Source: Enterobacter sp. CC120223-11 | GTDB taxonomy: Bacteria; Pseudomonadota; Gammaproteobacteria; Enterobacterales; Enterobacteriaceae | Reading direction: 5' to 3' | DNA length: 64,000 nucleotides | NCBI RefSeq assembly: GCF_900215375.1 | Contig: NZ_OBEF01000001.1 | Span: forward strand, 248,001-312,000 | Notes under the pieces: generated by a model | What the model saw: only the letters and a program-made list of their open reading frames with translations | Databases searched by the model: none | What the model was told of the DNA's origin: nothing | Shown: piece by piece, positions 18,051 through 28,950 of the stretch | Position numbering within the stretch: the first letter of the stretch is position 1 | Layout of the letters: every line of letters begins with the position of its first letter | Position numbers and translations under genes: made by a program

Positions 18051-19412
18051 TTACAGCGCATTCTGCTTACGCAGGCTAATTTTTTGCACGATATCGCGAT
18101 AGGTTTTTTCATCCAGCGAGTAGCAGGCTACAAATATTGCACTCAATGCAAACATGCCACCTGGGAATAATGTCATCAGAAGATTGATACCCTCAATTGC
18201 GCTGGCGGTAATATTTCCCGCATCGTAATGATAATAATCAAGCATCCATCCTGCACAGCCGCCACCAATCGCCATCGCTATTTTTGTGATGAAATTAAAG
18301 AACCCATATATCGCGCCTTCAGTACGCACGCCGTGATGCCACTCAGCATATTCCACGGTATCGGCAATCATCGACCACATCGCGACAAACCCCATGCCTA
18401 AAGTAATACTGTAGAGGCACACGCCAGTCATAATTAACCAGATGTTATTGCCAGCAATAAAGTATTGCATCAACACCCCCAGCACGCCGATAAGCAATGC
18501 CAGCAGGGTCATTCTCTTTTTACCCATCAGGGCGATAATTTTTTGCGAAATCACCGTGCCAATGATGTAGGCCGCAGACTGAATCATAAAGAAAGTCGCG
18601 GTAAATCCTTCACTGCCGATGATGTACTTGATGAAATAGATAGCAATCGCCATCCACACGGTATAGGCGATATAAAAGAAAATGGTAAACATTGAGAGAT
18701 TAATCAGAGGTGCATTACCAATCACCGCGCGCAGCATTTCACGCAGCGTCGGCGCTGGCATCTCCTCTTCTTCTCCCACCCGCTCCCGGGTCATGCCAAA
18801 GCAGGCAAGAAACAGGAACGTAGCCAGCAGTGCAAAACAGGAGACGGCAAACACATAGCCCAGCTGTTTGTCATTGAAAGGTGAAATCAGCAGGTCGGCG
18901 GTGGTAGAGACAATCAGATAGCCAACAATTGCCAGCACAAAGCGATAGACCGAAAGCGATGAACGCGAGGCTTCATGCTGCGTCAGGCGGTTGGTCAACG
19001 CAGAATAGGGGGTATTCACTGCGGTGTAAGCCAGGCAATAGAGAGTATAAGAGAAGAGCGCGAAATAGAATTTCGCTTCGCCGCCAAAGGGAACAAAACA
19101 TAAAACCGTTAAAAAGCCCAGTGGGATTGAGCCATATAATAACCAGGGGCGTAGTTTCCCGTAACGGCTGTGGGTTTTATCAATCGCAAAACCAAGCAGG
19201 ATATTAAAAACAGCATCGACAACCCGGGCAATAACAAATATCAGACTTGCCTGCACCGCACTGATGCCATAAATATTGGTGTAGAAGAACAATAAAAAAA
19301 GAGAGACAAAACCAAAAGACAAGTTAGAGGCAAAATCGCCAAAGCCATAACCTATTTTTTCTTTGACGCCGATGACGACATAGCTTTCCGATAATTTATG
19401 AGTTGCATCCAT
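18051..19412 (-). CDS. GPH-family glycoside/cation symporter
   Basis: 453 residues, about 12 membrane helices. The N-terminus KEKIGYGFGDFASNLSF and the loop DKTHSRYGKLRPWLLYG are signatures of the glycoside-pentoside-hexuronide:cation symporter family (MelB, UidB, YicJ-like). It imports a glycoside with Na+ or H+. First gene of the three-gene unit with the GH3 enzyme and AraC regulator. The unit is inserted between btuR and rluB, which are neighbours in E. coli. Substrate not predictable beyond an oligosaccharide or glycoside. Confidence 0.9.
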   Translation of the reverse strand: MDATHKLSESYVVIGVKEKIGYGFGDFASNLSFGFVSLFLLFFYTNIYGISAVQASLIFVIARVVDAVFNILLGFAIDKTHSRYGKLRPWLLYGSIPLGFLTVLCFVPFGGEAKFYFALFSYTLYCLAYTAVNTPYSALTNRLTQHEASRSSLSVYRFVLAIVGYLIVSTTADLLISPFNDKQLGYVFAVSCFALLATFLFLACFGMTRERVGEEEEMPAPTLREMLRAVIGNAPLINLSMFTIFFYIAYTVWMAIAIYFIKYIIGSEGFTATFFMIQSAAYIIGTVISQKIIALMGKKRMTLLALLIGVLGVLMQYFIAGNNIWLIMTGVCLYSITLGMGFVAMWSMIADTVEYAEWHHGVRTEGAIYGFFNFITKIAMAIGGGCAGWMLDYYHYDAGNITASAIEGINLLMTLFPGGMFALSAIFVACYSLDEKTYRDIVQKISLRKQNAL

Positions 19413-19552
19413 TTTCCGCTACCTGTTTGGATAATCAATACAGACAGTATATGGCGCTGGCGAATGCACGACTTTGCATTATTTGTCCGGGCATTTCCTG
19501 TTTTTTGTCTTTATGCAGAAGTGTGAAAAACATCACATCATGGGGAAAGAAA

Positions 19553-19576
19553 AATCCGGCGAATGCTCGCCGGATT
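19553..19576 (-). terminator. rluB terminator
   Basis: AATCCGGCGA (19553-19562) pairs perfectly with TCGCCGGATT (19567-19576); the minus-strand transcript continues with TTTTCTTT. It lies 9 bases after the rluB stop. Confidence 0.85.
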
Positions 19577-19585
19577 ATCGAAATA

Positions 19586-20485
19586 CTAGCCCTGGCCGTT
19601 GTTGCGGCTGCTGGAGCGACGTGCCCCACCGCTTTTGGCGGGCTTACCGCTCACCTGAGTGTGACGCTTCACCGCGCGACGAATCTGATTCGCCTTCATG
19701 CGACGACGATCTTTCTCAACGGCCACTTTGGATTCAGTTTCTGGTTTCAGTTCTACCAGTTCACGCAGGTAGTTGGTCTGCGCCAGATCCAGTTCAGTGT
19801 AACCCCCGCGCGGCAGGCCTTTTGGCAGTGGGATATCGCCATAGCGAACGCGAATCAGACGGCTCACCTGCACGCCTACCGCTTCCCACAGACGACGCAC
19901 TTCACGGTTACGGCCTTCGGTCAGGGTCACGTTGTACCACTGGTTGATGCCTTCCCCGCCGGTAAACTTGATGGTTTTGAACGCCGCCGGGCCATCTTCC
20001 AGCTGCACGCCACGCGAGAGCTGTTTCACTTTGTTGTCGTCTACTTCGCCAAACACGCGCACGGCGTATTCACGCTCAACTTCGCGGCTCGGGTGCATCA
20101 GACGGTTTGCCAGTTCGCCATCGGTGGTGAACAGCAGTAAACCGCAGGTGTTCACGTCCAGACGCCCAACGGCAATCCAGCGTGCGCCACGCAGTTTTGG
20201 CAGACGATCAAACACCGTTGGACGCCCTTCCGGGTCGCTGCGGGTACAGAGTTCGCCTTCCGGCTTGTAGTACGCCAGCACGCGGCAAATCTGCTCCACG
20301 GACTCTTTAACGGAGATCAGGTGTCCGTCGATACGAATTTTAAGGCCCGGGATCACTTCAACGCGATCGCCCAGTGTGGCAACTTTGCCATCAACACTGA
20401 CGCGACCAGCCTGAATCATGGTTTCGATTTCACGGCGGGAGCCGTGGCCGGCGCGGGCCAGCACTTTCTGTAATTTCTCGCTCAT
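19586..20485 (-). CDS. rluB: 23S rRNA pseudouridine(2605) synthase RluB
   Basis: 299 residues (E. coli 291). An N-terminal S4 RNA-binding domain ([16 protein letters not shown]) precedes the RsuA-type pseudouridine synthase domain; the catalytic Asp is in [11 protein letters not shown] near residue 110. Modifies U2605 of 23S rRNA. The C-terminal tail is very basic ([14 protein letters not shown] onward), as in the family. ATG start with AAGGAAGC upstream. Confidence 0.96.
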   Translation of the reverse strand: MSEKLQKVLARAGHGSRREIETMIQAGRVSVDGKVATLGDRVEVIPGLKIRIDGHLISVKESVEQICRVLAYYKPEGELCTRSDPEGRPTVFDRLPKLRGARWIAVGRLDVNTCGLLLFTTDGELANRLMHPSREVEREYAVRVFGEVDDNKVKQLSRGVQLEDGPAAFKTIKFTGGEGINQWYNVTLTEGRNREVRRLWEAVGVQVSRLIRVRYGDIPLPKGLPRGGYTELDLAQTNYLRELVELKPETESKVAVEKDRRRMKANQIRRAVKRHTQVSGKPAKSGGARRSSSRNNGQG

Positions 20486-20730
20486 CGAGCTTCCTTAAGG
20501 TGTCGCCTTCCCAGGCGTCTGATATATATGCAAAATCAACACGTTAGCAGAGGCATAACCTGTCGACATAGTGATTCTTGCGCCGTCAGCGGCATGCTTT
20601 CAACCCGCCCGGCGCTGCGTGACCGCACATCTTACATGAATTTTAGGTGAAAAGGTTCATCTCATTAACGCCGTAAACCCGTGCAGCACGCTGACAGCAC
20701 ATCTTTAAACCGTCAGCGCACACAATTGGG

Positions 20731-21258
20731 CTATTTTCCTGCCGTCCAGGGGTACTGCGCAAACATCTGCATAACCGCCTGGTTGAGCTTGTCCGCGCTC
20801 AGCGCCTCTCCGGAAGAGGGAATAGTTCCAGTAGCAGTCCCGCGCCACGCCAGCTGCTTTTTCTTACTATCCACCACATCGACCGTCAGCGTTCCTTCGT
20901 TCGTCGTCCAGACGGTCTGATCGTAACCCATCCAGCCTCCATAACCGCCCCAGCCAATCAGTGAAGGCGACCCCTCCACGTGGGTCTGCTGCTGCGTTTT
21001 GGTGCTGATGTACACCAGAAGGTCGGCATTATTATTTTGACGGTAGCCGCGATTTTCCAGCTGCTGAGCAATGTCCGTCCTCAGCGTTTTTTCCGTCAGC
21101 GTCAGGTAGGTTTGTGGTGATTTTTCAGCAAATGCGTAAGTTCGGTACTGGGCACTGTTTACGGTTTTATCGTAGTCGCTGTGAACAGTAGCCTGACTTG
21201 CGCATCCGGCGAGAGCGAGCGCAACGCTCAGAGTGGCGAAAGAGGAGATCGGGCGCAT
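20731..21258 (-). CDS. DUF4136 lipoprotein
   Basis: 175 residues. Signal peptide with lipobox LALAGC (Cys19); Ala at +2 suggests the outer membrane. The rest resembles the DUF4136 domain (DYDKTVNSAQYRTYAFAEK near the N-terminus, QLAWRGTATG near the end). Function unknown. It occupies the spot of yciQ in E. coli, between rluB and yciO. No operon partner; the 245 bases upstream of rluB's start on its 3' side hold only a weak inverted repeat. Confidence 0.85.
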   Translation of the reverse strand: MRPISSFATLSVALALAGCASQATVHSDYDKTVNSAQYRTYAFAEKSPQTYLTLTEKTLRTDIAQQLENRGYRQNNNADLLVYISTKTQQQTHVEGSPSLIGWGGYGGWMGYDQTVWTTNEGTLTVDVVDSKKKQLAWRGTATGTIPSSGEALSADKLNQAVMQMFAQYPWTAGK

Positions 21259-21400
21259 AAAGTATCCTTATCAAACAGTACGTTCAGGGGTGATATCCCT
21301 AAGCGGGACGTTACTGTCAATGATAGACAACAGGACTACAGACAAGGGCCTTATTCGGCATTATTTGCGTTTTACTAAAGACTTAATGCAGGGGAAATCA

Positions 21401-21423
21401 GGGAACAGCCTGCCGCTGTTCCC
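21401..21423 (-). terminator. Hairpin downstream of yciO
   Basis: GGGAACAGC (21401-21409) pairs perfectly with GCTGTTCCC (21415-21423), 8 bases after the yciO stop codon. The T-run is short. Confidence 0.6.
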
Positions 21424-21430
21424 CTCGGCG

Positions 21431-22051
21431 TTACAGGAATGGCTTCACATCGCCCACGCCTTCGCGCAGCACCACCGGGGAATCCTCGGTAATGTCGATA
21501 ACCGTGGTCGGCTGCTGGCCGAGGTAGCCGCCGTGAATGATCAAATCGACCTGCTTCTCCAAACGGTCTTTGATCTCTTCCGGGTCGGACTCGGTAAACT
21601 CGCTGCCAGGCAGCATCAGAGAAGTCGACAGCATTGGCTCACCGAGCGCTTCCAGCAGCATCTGCGCAATCGGGTTCGACGGCACGCGCATGCCGATGGT
21701 TTTACGCTTTTCCTGCAGCAGGCGACGCGGCACTTCTTTCGTGCCTTTGAGGATAAACGTGTAGTTACCCGGCGTGTTGTTTTTGATCAGTCTGAATGCC
21801 ACGTTGTCCACGTAGGCATACGTCGACAGCTCAGAGAGGTCACGACACATCAGGGTGAAGTTGTGACCATCGGGCAGCTGACGAATGCGGCAGATCCGCT
21901 CCATCGCGCCTTTATCTTCAATTTTGCAGCCCAGCGCATAGCCGGAATCGGTGGGATAGACGATCACGCCACCTTTACGCACGATTTCCACCGCCTGATT
22001 AATCAGGCGCGCCTGCGGGTTGTCCGGATGGACATAAAAAAACTGACTCAT
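21431..22051 (-). CDS. yciO: Sua5/YciO/YrdC-family protein YciO
   Basis: 206 residues, same as E. coli YciO. The YrdC-like fold is evident ([16 protein letters not shown], then SLMLPGSEF). Relatives make the threonylcarbamoyl-adenylate for tRNA t6A, but YciO itself does not replace YrdC and its function is open. Its start overlaps the rnm stop by four bases (ATGA), so both are co-translated. Confidence 0.95.
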   Translation of the reverse strand: MSQFFYVHPDNPQARLINQAVEIVRKGGVIVYPTDSGYALGCKIEDKGAMERICRIRQLPDGHNFTLMCRDLSELSTYAYVDNVAFRLIKNNTPGNYTFILKGTKEVPRRLLQEKRKTIGMRVPSNPIAQMLLEALGEPMLSTSLMLPGSEFTESDPEEIKDRLEKQVDLIIHGGYLGQQPTTVIDITEDSPVVLREGVGDVKPFL

Positions 22052-22926
22052 ACTTCCTCTCGTTTATCCTGGGGCTGTTCCCAACTCTGCCACACGCCTT
22101 CCACGCCGGCGGGAAGCCACAGCTTCCGGCCAAGCTCGATCCACGGGCAAGGCTGATGAAAATCAGAACCCTGTGACGCCAGTAATCCATACTGACGCGC
22201 ATAGGTGGCGAGCTGCGAGCGCTCGTGGGGGGCCTGCTGGCACTGGGCAACTTCCATGGCGTCGCCGCCGCATTCACTAAAGAAGGCCAACAGCCGTTTC
22301 AGCCACTTGGCGGAGAGCTGATAACGCCCCGGATGGGCGATCACCGCTTTGCCACCAGAATGGTGAATCACATCAACAGCTTGATCTATTGTACACCACT
22401 GTGGCGGAACGTATCCGGTTTTACCGCGGGCGAGATATTTTTTAAAAACGTCGTTGAAGTTCGTGGCTTTCCCCGCCTCAACCAGAAAACGCGCGAAATG
22501 GCCGCGCGTAACCACTCCGCCGTCGGCAAAGGCCAGTGCGCCTTCCCATGCGCCAGGAATTTGTGCTTTTTCCAGCCGTTCAGCAATGAGCATCGCGCGC
22601 TGCTGACGACGTTCGGTCTGCTGCGCCAAAAACGCTGTCATCACCGGATGCTCAATATCAATATTAAGGCCAACAATGTGGATCTCGTGGTTTTCCCAGA
22701 CGGTCGAAATTTCCACGCCTGAAATCAGATTCAACGGCAACCCGGCGCGGGCAATCTCTGCTCTTGCGGCAGGAATGGCGGCAACGGTGTCGTGATCGGT
22801 TATCGCAAGTGTACCCACGCGCATTTCCAGTGCACGGTGCACCAGTTCCTCGGGCGTCAGACGGCCGTCAGAGGCGGTGGTATGGCTGTGCAGATCGTAT
22901 ATCGTGGCGTACGAATGGTCGGTCAA
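22048..22926 (-). CDS. rnm: RNase AM, PHP-domain 5'-3' exoribonuclease
   Basis: 292 residues; E. coli YciV/Rnm. PHP-domain metal ligands are visible: [11 protein letters not shown] at the N-terminus, AITDHD at about 41-46, HPGRY and the late SDFH motif. In E. coli the enzyme trims 5' ends of rRNAs and degrades short oligoribonucleotides and 3',5'-nucleotide bisphosphates. Divergent from trpL with the trp promoter in between. Confidence 0.94.
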   Translation of the reverse strand: MTDHSYATIYDLHSHTTASDGRLTPEELVHRALEMRVGTLAITDHDTVAAIPAARAEIARAGLPLNLISGVEISTVWENHEIHIVGLNIDIEHPVMTAFLAQQTERRQQRAMLIAERLEKAQIPGAWEGALAFADGGVVTRGHFARFLVEAGKATNFNDVFKKYLARGKTGYVPPQWCTIDQAVDVIHHSGGKAVIAHPGRYQLSAKWLKRLLAFFSECGGDAMEVAQCQQAPHERSQLATYARQYGLLASQGSDFHQPCPWIELGRKLWLPAGVEGVWQSWEQPQDKREEV

Positions 22927-23014
22927 AATCGCTCCGGTAATCAGTTGTCACTTACGTTTTCGCTTAATGCGGCGCCCATCATAGCCGTTGTGCATCAATT
23001 TCTGAAATCGGGGG

Positions 23015-23043
23015 TTGACTTTACCCCATTGAACTAGTTAACT
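23015..23043 (+). promoter_or_regulatory. trp operon promoter
   Basis: -35 TTGACT (23015-23020) and -10 TTAACT (23038-23043) with 17-base spacing. The region from 23031 to 23057 is the same as the E. coli trp promoter core. Confidence 0.92.
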
Positions 23044-23046
23044 AGT
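23033..23046. promoter_or_regulatory. TrpR operator
   Basis: Perfect palindrome ACTAGTTAACTAGT overlapping the -10 box, identical to the E. coli trp operator core. TrpR with bound tryptophan blocks RNA polymerase here. Confidence 0.93.
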
Positions 23047-23075
23047 ACGCAAGTTCACACTCCGAGGTATCTGCG

Positions 23076-23123
23076 ATGACCCACTTTACCGTTACTTTTC
23101 ACAGCTGGTGGCGTACAACCTGA
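23076..23123 (+). CDS. trpL: trp operon leader peptide
   Basis: 15 residues, MTHFTVTFHSWWRTT, with tandem Trp codons at 23106-23111. Only the SWWRTT/GWWRTS end resembles the E. coli leader; the N-terminal half differs, which fits genera other than Escherichia. GAGG precedes the ATG. Ribosome stalling at the Trp codons controls the attenuator downstream. Confidence 0.93.
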   Translation: MTHFTVTFHSWWRTT

Positions 23124-23168
23124 TAACGGGCTGTACGATCGCGTCTGCATAAGACCAACAGATACCAG

Positions 23169-23192
23169 GCCCGCCAGTAAGCGGGCTTTTTT
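23169..23192 (+). terminator. trp attenuator (3:4 terminator)
   Basis: GCCCGC (23169-23174) pairs with GCGGGC (23181-23186), followed by six T residues. The competing 2:3 pairing partners lie at about 23128-23175 in the leader. Confidence 0.92.
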
Positions 23193-23226
23193 ATGAACCA
23201 CAGATAACAGATTGAGCGAGAAAAGA

Positions 23227-24789
23227 ATGCAAACCTCAAAACCGACACTCGAGCTTCTGACCACTGATGCTATCTACCGCGAAAACCCGACGGCGCTGTT
23301 TCATCAGCTGTGCGGCGCGCGTCCAGCAACGCTGCTGCTGGAATCCGCAGATATCGACAGTAAAGATGATTTAAAGAGCCTGCTGTTAGTCGACAGCGCG
23401 CTGCGCATTACCGCTTTAGGTGACACTGTCACTATTCAGGCACTGTCTGATAACGGTGCTGCCCTGCTGGATCTCCTCGATGGCGCCCTGCCCGCAGGCA
23501 TTGAGAACCAGCGCCAGCCTAACGGGCGTGTTCTTCACTTCCCTGCGGTAAGTACCCTGCTGGATGAAGATGCGCGTCTGTGCTCTCTGTCCGTTTTCGA
23601 TGCTTTCCGCCTGCTGCAAACCCTGGTCTGCGTGCCGGAAGCGGAACGAGAAGCGATGTTCTTCGGCGGCCTGTTCGCCTATGACCTGGTCGCAGGTTTC
23701 GAAGATTTGCCGCAGCTGGAAAGCGACACCGCCTGCCCTGACTACTGCTTCTACCTGGCCGAAACGCTGCTGGTCATCGACCACCAGACTAAATCTTCCC
23801 GCATTCAGGCGAGCCTGTTCACGCCGCTGGAATCAGAAAAACAGCGTCTGACGCAGCGCCTCGCGCAGATTCGCCAGCAGATGAACGAGCCACCAATGCC
23901 GTTGCCTGTCACCAAAGTGGAAAAAATGCACACTGAGGTGAATCAGAGCGACGACGAGTACGGTGCTGTAGTGCGCAAAATGCAGCGCGCCATTCGCGCC
24001 GGGGAGATTTTCCAGGTGGTGCCTTCCCGCCGCTTCTCGCTGCCTTGCCCTTCTCCGCTGGCGGCCTACGACGTGCTGAAGAAGAGCAACCCAAGCCCAT
24101 ACATGTTCTTTATGCAGGATAACGACTTCAGCCTGTTCGGCGCCTCGCCTGAAAGCTCACTGAAGTACGATGCCAGCAACCGCCAGATTGAAATCTACCC
24201 GATTGCTGGCACGCGCCCACGCGGTCGCCGTGCGGACGGTTCGCTGGATCGCGACCTCGACAGCCGCATCGAACTGGAAATGCGCACCGATCAGAAAGAG
24301 ATGTCAGAGCACCTGATGCTGGTCGACCTGGCGCGTAACGATCTGGCGCGCATCTGCACGCCGGGCAGCCGCTACGTGGCAGACCTCACCAAAGTTGATC
24401 GCTACTCCTTCGTAATGCACTTAGTTTCCCGCGTGGTTGGCGAGCTGCGTAAGGATCTGGATGTGCTGCACGCCTACCGCGCCTGCATGAATATGGGCAC
24501 GCTGAGCGGCGCGCCAAAAGTTCGTGCGATGCAGCTGATTGCCGCCGCGGAAGGCAAACGTCGCGGCAGCTACGGCGGCGCGGTCGGCTACTTCACCGCT
24601 CACGGCGACCTCGACACCTGCATTGTGATTCGCTCCGCCTTTGTTGAAAACGGCACTGCCACCGTTCAGGCCGGTGCTGGCGTGGTGCTCGACTCAGTAC
24701 CGCAATCCGAAGCCGATGAAACCCGTAATAAAGCTCGCGCGGTGCTGCGCGCCATTGCTCAGGCCCACCACGCAGAGGAGATTTTCTGA
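23227..24789 (+). CDS. trpE: Anthranilate synthase component I
   Basis: 520 residues, the E. coli length. Converts chorismate to anthranilate with ammonia from the TrpG domain; feedback-inhibited by tryptophan through the LLES motif near residue 38. The chorismate-binding core contains IAGTRPRGR and the C-terminal [12 protein letters not shown]. The ATG at 23227 ([11 protein letters not shown]) was chosen over an ATG 15 bases upstream; GAGCGAGAAAAGA provides the ribosome site. Stop overlaps the trpD start (TGATG). Confidence 0.98.
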   Translation: MQTSKPTLELLTTDAIYRENPTALFHQLCGARPATLLLESADIDSKDDLKSLLLVDSALRITALGDTVTIQALSDNGAALLDLLDGALPAGIENQRQPNGRVLHFPAVSTLLDEDARLCSLSVFDAFRLLQTLVCVPEAEREAMFFGGLFAYDLVAGFEDLPQLESDTACPDYCFYLAETLLVIDHQTKSSRIQASLFTPLESEKQRLTQRLAQIRQQMNEPPMPLPVTKVEKMHTEVNQSDDEYGAVVRKMQRAIRAGEIFQVVPSRRFSLPCPSPLAAYDVLKKSNPSPYMFFMQDNDFSLFGASPESSLKYDASNRQIEIYPIAGTRPRGRRADGSLDRDLDSRIELEMRTDQKEMSEHLMLVDLARNDLARICTPGSRYVADLTKVDRYSFVMHLVSRVVGELRKDLDVLHAYRACMNMGTLSGAPKVRAMQLIAAAEGKRRGSYGGAVGYFTAHGDLDTCIVIRSAFVENGTATVQAGAGVVLDSVPQSEADETRNKARAVLRAIAQAHHAEEIF

Positions 24790-26384
24790 TGGCTGACATT
24801 CTGCTGCTCGACAATATTGATTCCTTTACCTACAACCTGGCCGATCAGCTGCGCGCCAGCGGGCATAACGTGGTCATCTACCGCAACCATGTTCCGGCGC
24901 AGACGCTGATTGAGCGACTGGCCACCATGGACAACCCGGTGCTGATGCTCTCCCCGGGCCCAGGCGCACCGTCCGAAGCAGGCTGCATGCCAGAGCTGCT
25001 GACCCGCATGCGCGGCAAGCTGCCGATTATCGGTATCTGCCTCGGTCACCAGGCGATTGTTGAAGCCTACGGCGGTTACGTCGGCCAGGCGGGCGAAATC
25101 CTGCACGGCAAGGCCTCGAGCATTGAGCACGACGGCCAGGCGATGTTTGCCGGTATGGCGAACCCGTTACCGGTGGCGCGCTATCACTCGCTGGTCGGCA
25201 GTAATATTCCGGCCGGCCTGACGGTAAACGCCAGCTTCAACGGGATGGTCATGGCAGTGCGTCACGATGCCGATCGCGTCGTGGGCTTCCAGTTCCACCC
25301 GGAATCCATCCTGACCAGCCACGGCGCACGCCTGCTGGAACAGACCCTCGAATGGGCGCTGAAAAAACTGGAACCGGCCAATCTGCTACAGCCGATCCTG
25401 GAAAAGCTGTATCAGGCGCAGACCCTGACCCAGCAGGAAAGCCACCAACTGTTCTCTGCGGTGGTGCGCGGCGAAGTGAAGCCAGAACAGCTGGCCGCGG
25501 CGTTGGTGAGCATGAAAGTACGTGGCGAACAGCCGCAGGAAATTGCCGGGGCCGCCACCGCGCTGCTGGAAAACGCCGCGCCGTTCCCGCGCCCTGAATA
25601 CACATTTGCCGATATCGTCGGCACCGGCGGCGACGGCAGCAACAGCATTAATATTTCTACTGCCAGCGCCTTTGTGGCCGCCGCCTGTGGAATGAAAATA
25701 GCCAAACACGGTAACCGCAGCGTATCGAGCAAGTCCGGCTCTTCTGATTTGCTGGCCGCTTTCGGTATCAATCTCGATATGAACGCCGACAAATCGCGCG
25801 AAGCGCTGGACGAACTGGGCGTCTGCTTCCTGTTCGCACCGAAATACCACACCGGGTTCCGCCACGCGATGCCGGTTCGTCAGCAGCTGAAAACCCGCAC
25901 GCTGTTCAACGTGCTGGGGCCGCTGATCAACCCGGCGCACCCGCCGCTGGCGCTGATTGGCGTTTACAGCCCGGAATTAGTGCTGCCGATTGCCGAAACG
26001 CTGCGCGTGCTGGGTTATCAGCGTGCCGCCGTGGTGCACAGCGGCGGGATGGATGAAGTTTCCCTGCATGCGCCAACCGTGGTTGCGGAGCTGAAAGACG
26101 GTGAAATTCACAGCTATCAGCTGAACGCCGAAGACTTCGGCCTGACGCCGTATCGTCAGGAACAGCTGGCGGGCGGCACGCCGGAAGAAAACCGTGACAT
26201 TCTTACGCGCTTGCTACAAGGTAAAGGTGATACCGCCCACGAGGCCGCCGTCTCCGCCAACGTCGCCATGCTGATGCGCCTTCACGGCCATGAAGATTTG
26301 AAAGCCAACGTGCAACAGGTACTGGAAGTTCTGCACAGTGGTGCAGCCTACGATCGCGTGACCGCATTAGCGGCAAGAGGATAA
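24789..26384 (+). CDS. trpD: Bifunctional anthranilate synthase component II / anthranilate phosphoribosyltransferase
   Basis: 531 residues, fused TrpG-TrpD as in E. coli. Residues 1-195 are a class I glutamine amidotransferase with catalytic Cys84 in GICLGHQ and the FQFHPES His-Glu. Residues 200-531 are the phosphoribosyltransferase with the GTGGDG motif and [13 protein letters not shown]. It supplies ammonia to TrpE and then joins anthranilate to PRPP. Coupled to trpE by a one-base stop/start overlap. Confidence 0.98.
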   Translation: MADILLLDNIDSFTYNLADQLRASGHNVVIYRNHVPAQTLIERLATMDNPVLMLSPGPGAPSEAGCMPELLTRMRGKLPIIGICLGHQAIVEAYGGYVGQAGEILHGKASSIEHDGQAMFAGMANPLPVARYHSLVGSNIPAGLTVNASFNGMVMAVRHDADRVVGFQFHPESILTSHGARLLEQTLEWALKKLEPANLLQPILEKLYQAQTLTQQESHQLFSAVVRGEVKPEQLAAALVSMKVRGEQPQEIAGAATALLENAAPFPRPEYTFADIVGTGGDGSNSINISTASAFVAAACGMKIAKHGNRSVSSKSGSSDLLAAFGINLDMNADKSREALDELGVCFLFAPKYHTGFRHAMPVRQQLKTRTLFNVLGPLINPAHPPLALIGVYSPELVLPIAETLRVLGYQRAAVVHSGGMDEVSLHAPTVVAELKDGEIHSYQLNAEDFGLTPYRQEQLAGGTPEENRDILTRLLQGKGDTAHEAAVSANVAMLMRLHGHEDLKANVQQVLEVLHSGAAYDRVTALAARG

Positions 26385-26387
26385 GAA

Positions 26388-27746
26388 ATGCAGACCGTTT
26401 TAGCCCAGATTGTTGCCGATAAGCGTCTGTGGGTCGAAGCCCGCAAGGAGCAGCAACCGTTAGCCAGTTTCCAGAACGATGTACAGCCAAGCAAGCGCCA
26501 CTTCTATGATGCTTTGCAGGGCGCGCGCACCGCTTTCATTCTGGAATGCAAAAAAGCCTCTCCGTCCAAAGGCGTTATTCGTGATGATTTCGACCCGGCG
26601 CGCATCGCCGGGGTGTACAAACACTATGCGTCCGCCATTTCCGTGCTGACGGACGAGAAATATTTCCAGGGCAGCTTCGACTTTCTGCCCATCGTCAGCC
26701 AGATCGCGCCGCAGCCGATTCTGTGCAAAGACTTTATCGTCGAGCCCTATCAGATTTACCTGGCCCGCTACTACCAGGCCGACGCCTGCCTGCTGATGCT
26801 CTCCGTGCTGAACGATGAAGAGTATCGCCAGCTTTCAGCCGTGGCGCACAGCCTGAGCATGGGCGTGCTGACCGAAGTGAGCAATGAAGAAGAGCTGGAG
26901 CGCGCCATTGCGCTCGGCGCAAAAGTCGTCGGCATCAACAACCGTGACCTGCGCGACCTTTCCATCGACCTTAACCGCACCCGCCAGCTGGCGCCGCGTT
27001 TAGGCGCAGGTGTAACGGTGATCAGTGAATCCGGCATCAATACCTACGGTCAGGTACGTGAATTAAGCCATTTCGCCAACGGGTTCCTGATTGGTTCCGC
27101 CATGATGGCTTACGACGACCTCAATGCCGCCGTACGCCGCGTGCTGTTCGGTGAGAATAAAGTGTGCGGGCTGACCCGCGCTCAGGACGCCCAGGCAGCA
27201 TTCGAAGCCGGGGCCGTTCATGGCGGGCTGATTTTTGTGTCTTCCTCGCCACGCTGCGTCAACGAGGCGCAGGCCCGCGACGTCATCGACAGCGCGCCGC
27301 TGAGCTACGTCGGCGTCTTCCGTGATGCCGAAATGGCGGATATCTCCGCCAAAGTGGAAAGCCTTGGCCTGGCGGCCGTTCAGCTGCACGGCAATGAAGA
27401 TCAGGCGTATATCGATGCCCTGCGTGCGGCCTTGCCTGAGAAAGTACAAATCTGGAAAGCGCTGAGCGTGAAAGAGACGCTGCCTGAACGCACGCTCAAT
27501 CACGTCGACAAATACGTGCTCGACAACGGCCAGGGCGGCACCGGCCAGCGTTTCGACTGGTCGCTGCTCAACGGACAGGACTTAAGCAACGTCCTGCTGG
27601 CAGGTGGCCTTAGCCCGGATAATTGCGTGGAAGCGGCGAAAAGCGGCTGCGCGGGGCTCGATTTCAATTCAGGCGTAGAATCTGAACCGGGTATCAAAGA
27701 CGCCAACAAACTGGCCTCGGTCTTTCAGACGCTGCGTGCATATTAA
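26388..27746 (+). CDS. trpC: Bifunctional indole-3-glycerol phosphate synthase / phosphoribosylanthranilate isomerase
   Basis: 452 residues, two fused TIM barrels as in E. coli. The IGPS half (1-255) has [13 protein letters not shown] and the VGINNRDL motif; the PRAI half (256-452) has [11 protein letters not shown] with its catalytic Cys and the late Asp in GLDFNSGVE. Starts three bases after trpD with AAGAGGATAAGA upstream. Confidence 0.98.
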   Translation: MQTVLAQIVADKRLWVEARKEQQPLASFQNDVQPSKRHFYDALQGARTAFILECKKASPSKGVIRDDFDPARIAGVYKHYASAISVLTDEKYFQGSFDFLPIVSQIAPQPILCKDFIVEPYQIYLARYYQADACLLMLSVLNDEEYRQLSAVAHSLSMGVLTEVSNEEELERAIALGAKVVGINNRDLRDLSIDLNRTRQLAPRLGAGVTVISESGINTYGQVRELSHFANGFLIGSAMMAYDDLNAAVRRVLFGENKVCGLTRAQDAQAAFEAGAVHGGLIFVSSSPRCVNEAQARDVIDSAPLSYVGVFRDAEMADISAKVESLGLAAVQLHGNEDQAYIDALRAALPEKVQIWKALSVKETLPERTLNHVDKYVLDNGQGGTGQRFDWSLLNGQDLSNVLLAGGLSPDNCVEAAKSGCAGLDFNSGVESEPGIKDANKLASVFQTLRAY

Positions 27747-27756
27747 GGAAATGGAC

Positions 27757-28950
27757 ATGAAGACATTACTGAACCCCTATTTTGGCGAATTTGGCGGCAT
27801 GTACGTCCCGCAAATTCTGATGCCTGCCCTGCGCCAGCTGGAAGAAGCTTTCGTCAGCGCGCAGAAAGATCCTGAGTTCCAGGCCCAGTTCACCGATTTA
27901 CTGAAGAACTACGCTGGCCGCCCGACGGCGTTGACCAAATGCCAGAACCTGACCGCTGGCACCAAAACCACGCTGTACCTCAAGCGTGAAGACCTGCTGC
28001 ACGGCGGCGCGCACAAAACTAACCAGGTACTTGGCCAGGCGCTGCTGGCGAAACGCATGGGCAAAACTGAAATCATCGCCGAAACCGGCGCGGGTCAGCA
28101 CGGCGTGGCGTCTGCCCTGGCGAGCGCCCTGCTCGGCCTGAAATGCCGTATCTATATGGGCGCGAAAGACGTAGAGCGCCAGTCGCCAAACGTGTTCCGT
28201 ATGCGCCTGATGGGCGCGGAAGTGATCCCGGTACACAGCGGCTCCGCCACGCTGAAAGACGCCTGTAACGAAGCGCTGCGCGACTGGTCCGGCAGCTACG
28301 AGACCGCGCACTATATGCTCGGCACCGCGGCAGGCCCGCACCCGTTCCCGACCATCGTGCGTGAATTCCAGCGCATGATCGGCGAAGAAACCAAAGTGCA
28401 GATTCAGGAAAAAGAAGGCCGTCTGCCGGATGCGGTTATCGCCTGCGTCGGCGGCGGTTCCAACGCCATCGGCATGTTTGCCGACTTTATTGATGAAACC
28501 ACCGTCGGCCTGATTGGCGTTGAGCCTGCCGGGCACGGGATTGAGTCCGGTGAACATGGCGCACCGCTGAAGCACGGCCGCGTTGGCATCTATTTCGGCA
28601 TGAAATCGCCGATGATGCAGACCGATGAAGGCCAGATTGAAGAATCTTACTCCATCTCTGCGGGTCTGGATTTCCCCTCTGTCGGGCCACAGCACGCATT
28701 TTTAAACAGCACCGGCCGCGCGGAGTATGTGTCGATAACCGACAACGAAGCGCTGGACGCCTTCAAAGCACTCTGCCTCCACGAAGGGATCATCCCGGCG
28801 CTGGAGTCCTCTCACGCCCTGGCACATGCGCTGAGAATGATGCGTGAAAACCCGGAAAAAGAGCAGCTTCTGGTGGTAAACCTCTCCGGTCGCGGCGATA
28901 AAGACATCTTCACCGTACATGACATCCTGAAAGCACGAGGGGAAATCTGA
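27757..28950 (+). CDS. trpB: Tryptophan synthase beta chain
   Basis: 397 residues, the E. coli length. Condenses indole with serine using PLP; the Schiff-base lysine is Lys87 in GGAHKTN and the phosphate cup is GGGSNAIG. Indole is channelled from TrpA. ATG 27757 follows AAGGA; the gene overlaps trpA by one base (TGATG). Confidence 0.98.
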   Translation: MKTLLNPYFGEFGGMYVPQILMPALRQLEEAFVSAQKDPEFQAQFTDLLKNYAGRPTALTKCQNLTAGTKTTLYLKREDLLHGGAHKTNQVLGQALLAKRMGKTEIIAETGAGQHGVASALASALLGLKCRIYMGAKDVERQSPNVFRMRLMGAEVIPVHSGSATLKDACNEALRDWSGSYETAHYMLGTAAGPHPFPTIVREFQRMIGEETKVQIQEKEGRLPDAVIACVGGGSNAIGMFADFIDETTVGLIGVEPAGHGIESGEHGAPLKHGRVGIYFGMKSPMMQTDEGQIEESYSISAGLDFPSVGPQHAFLNSTGRAEYVSITDNEALDAFKALCLHEGIIPALESSHALAHALRMMRENPEKEQLLVVNLSGRGDKDIFTVHDILKARGEI

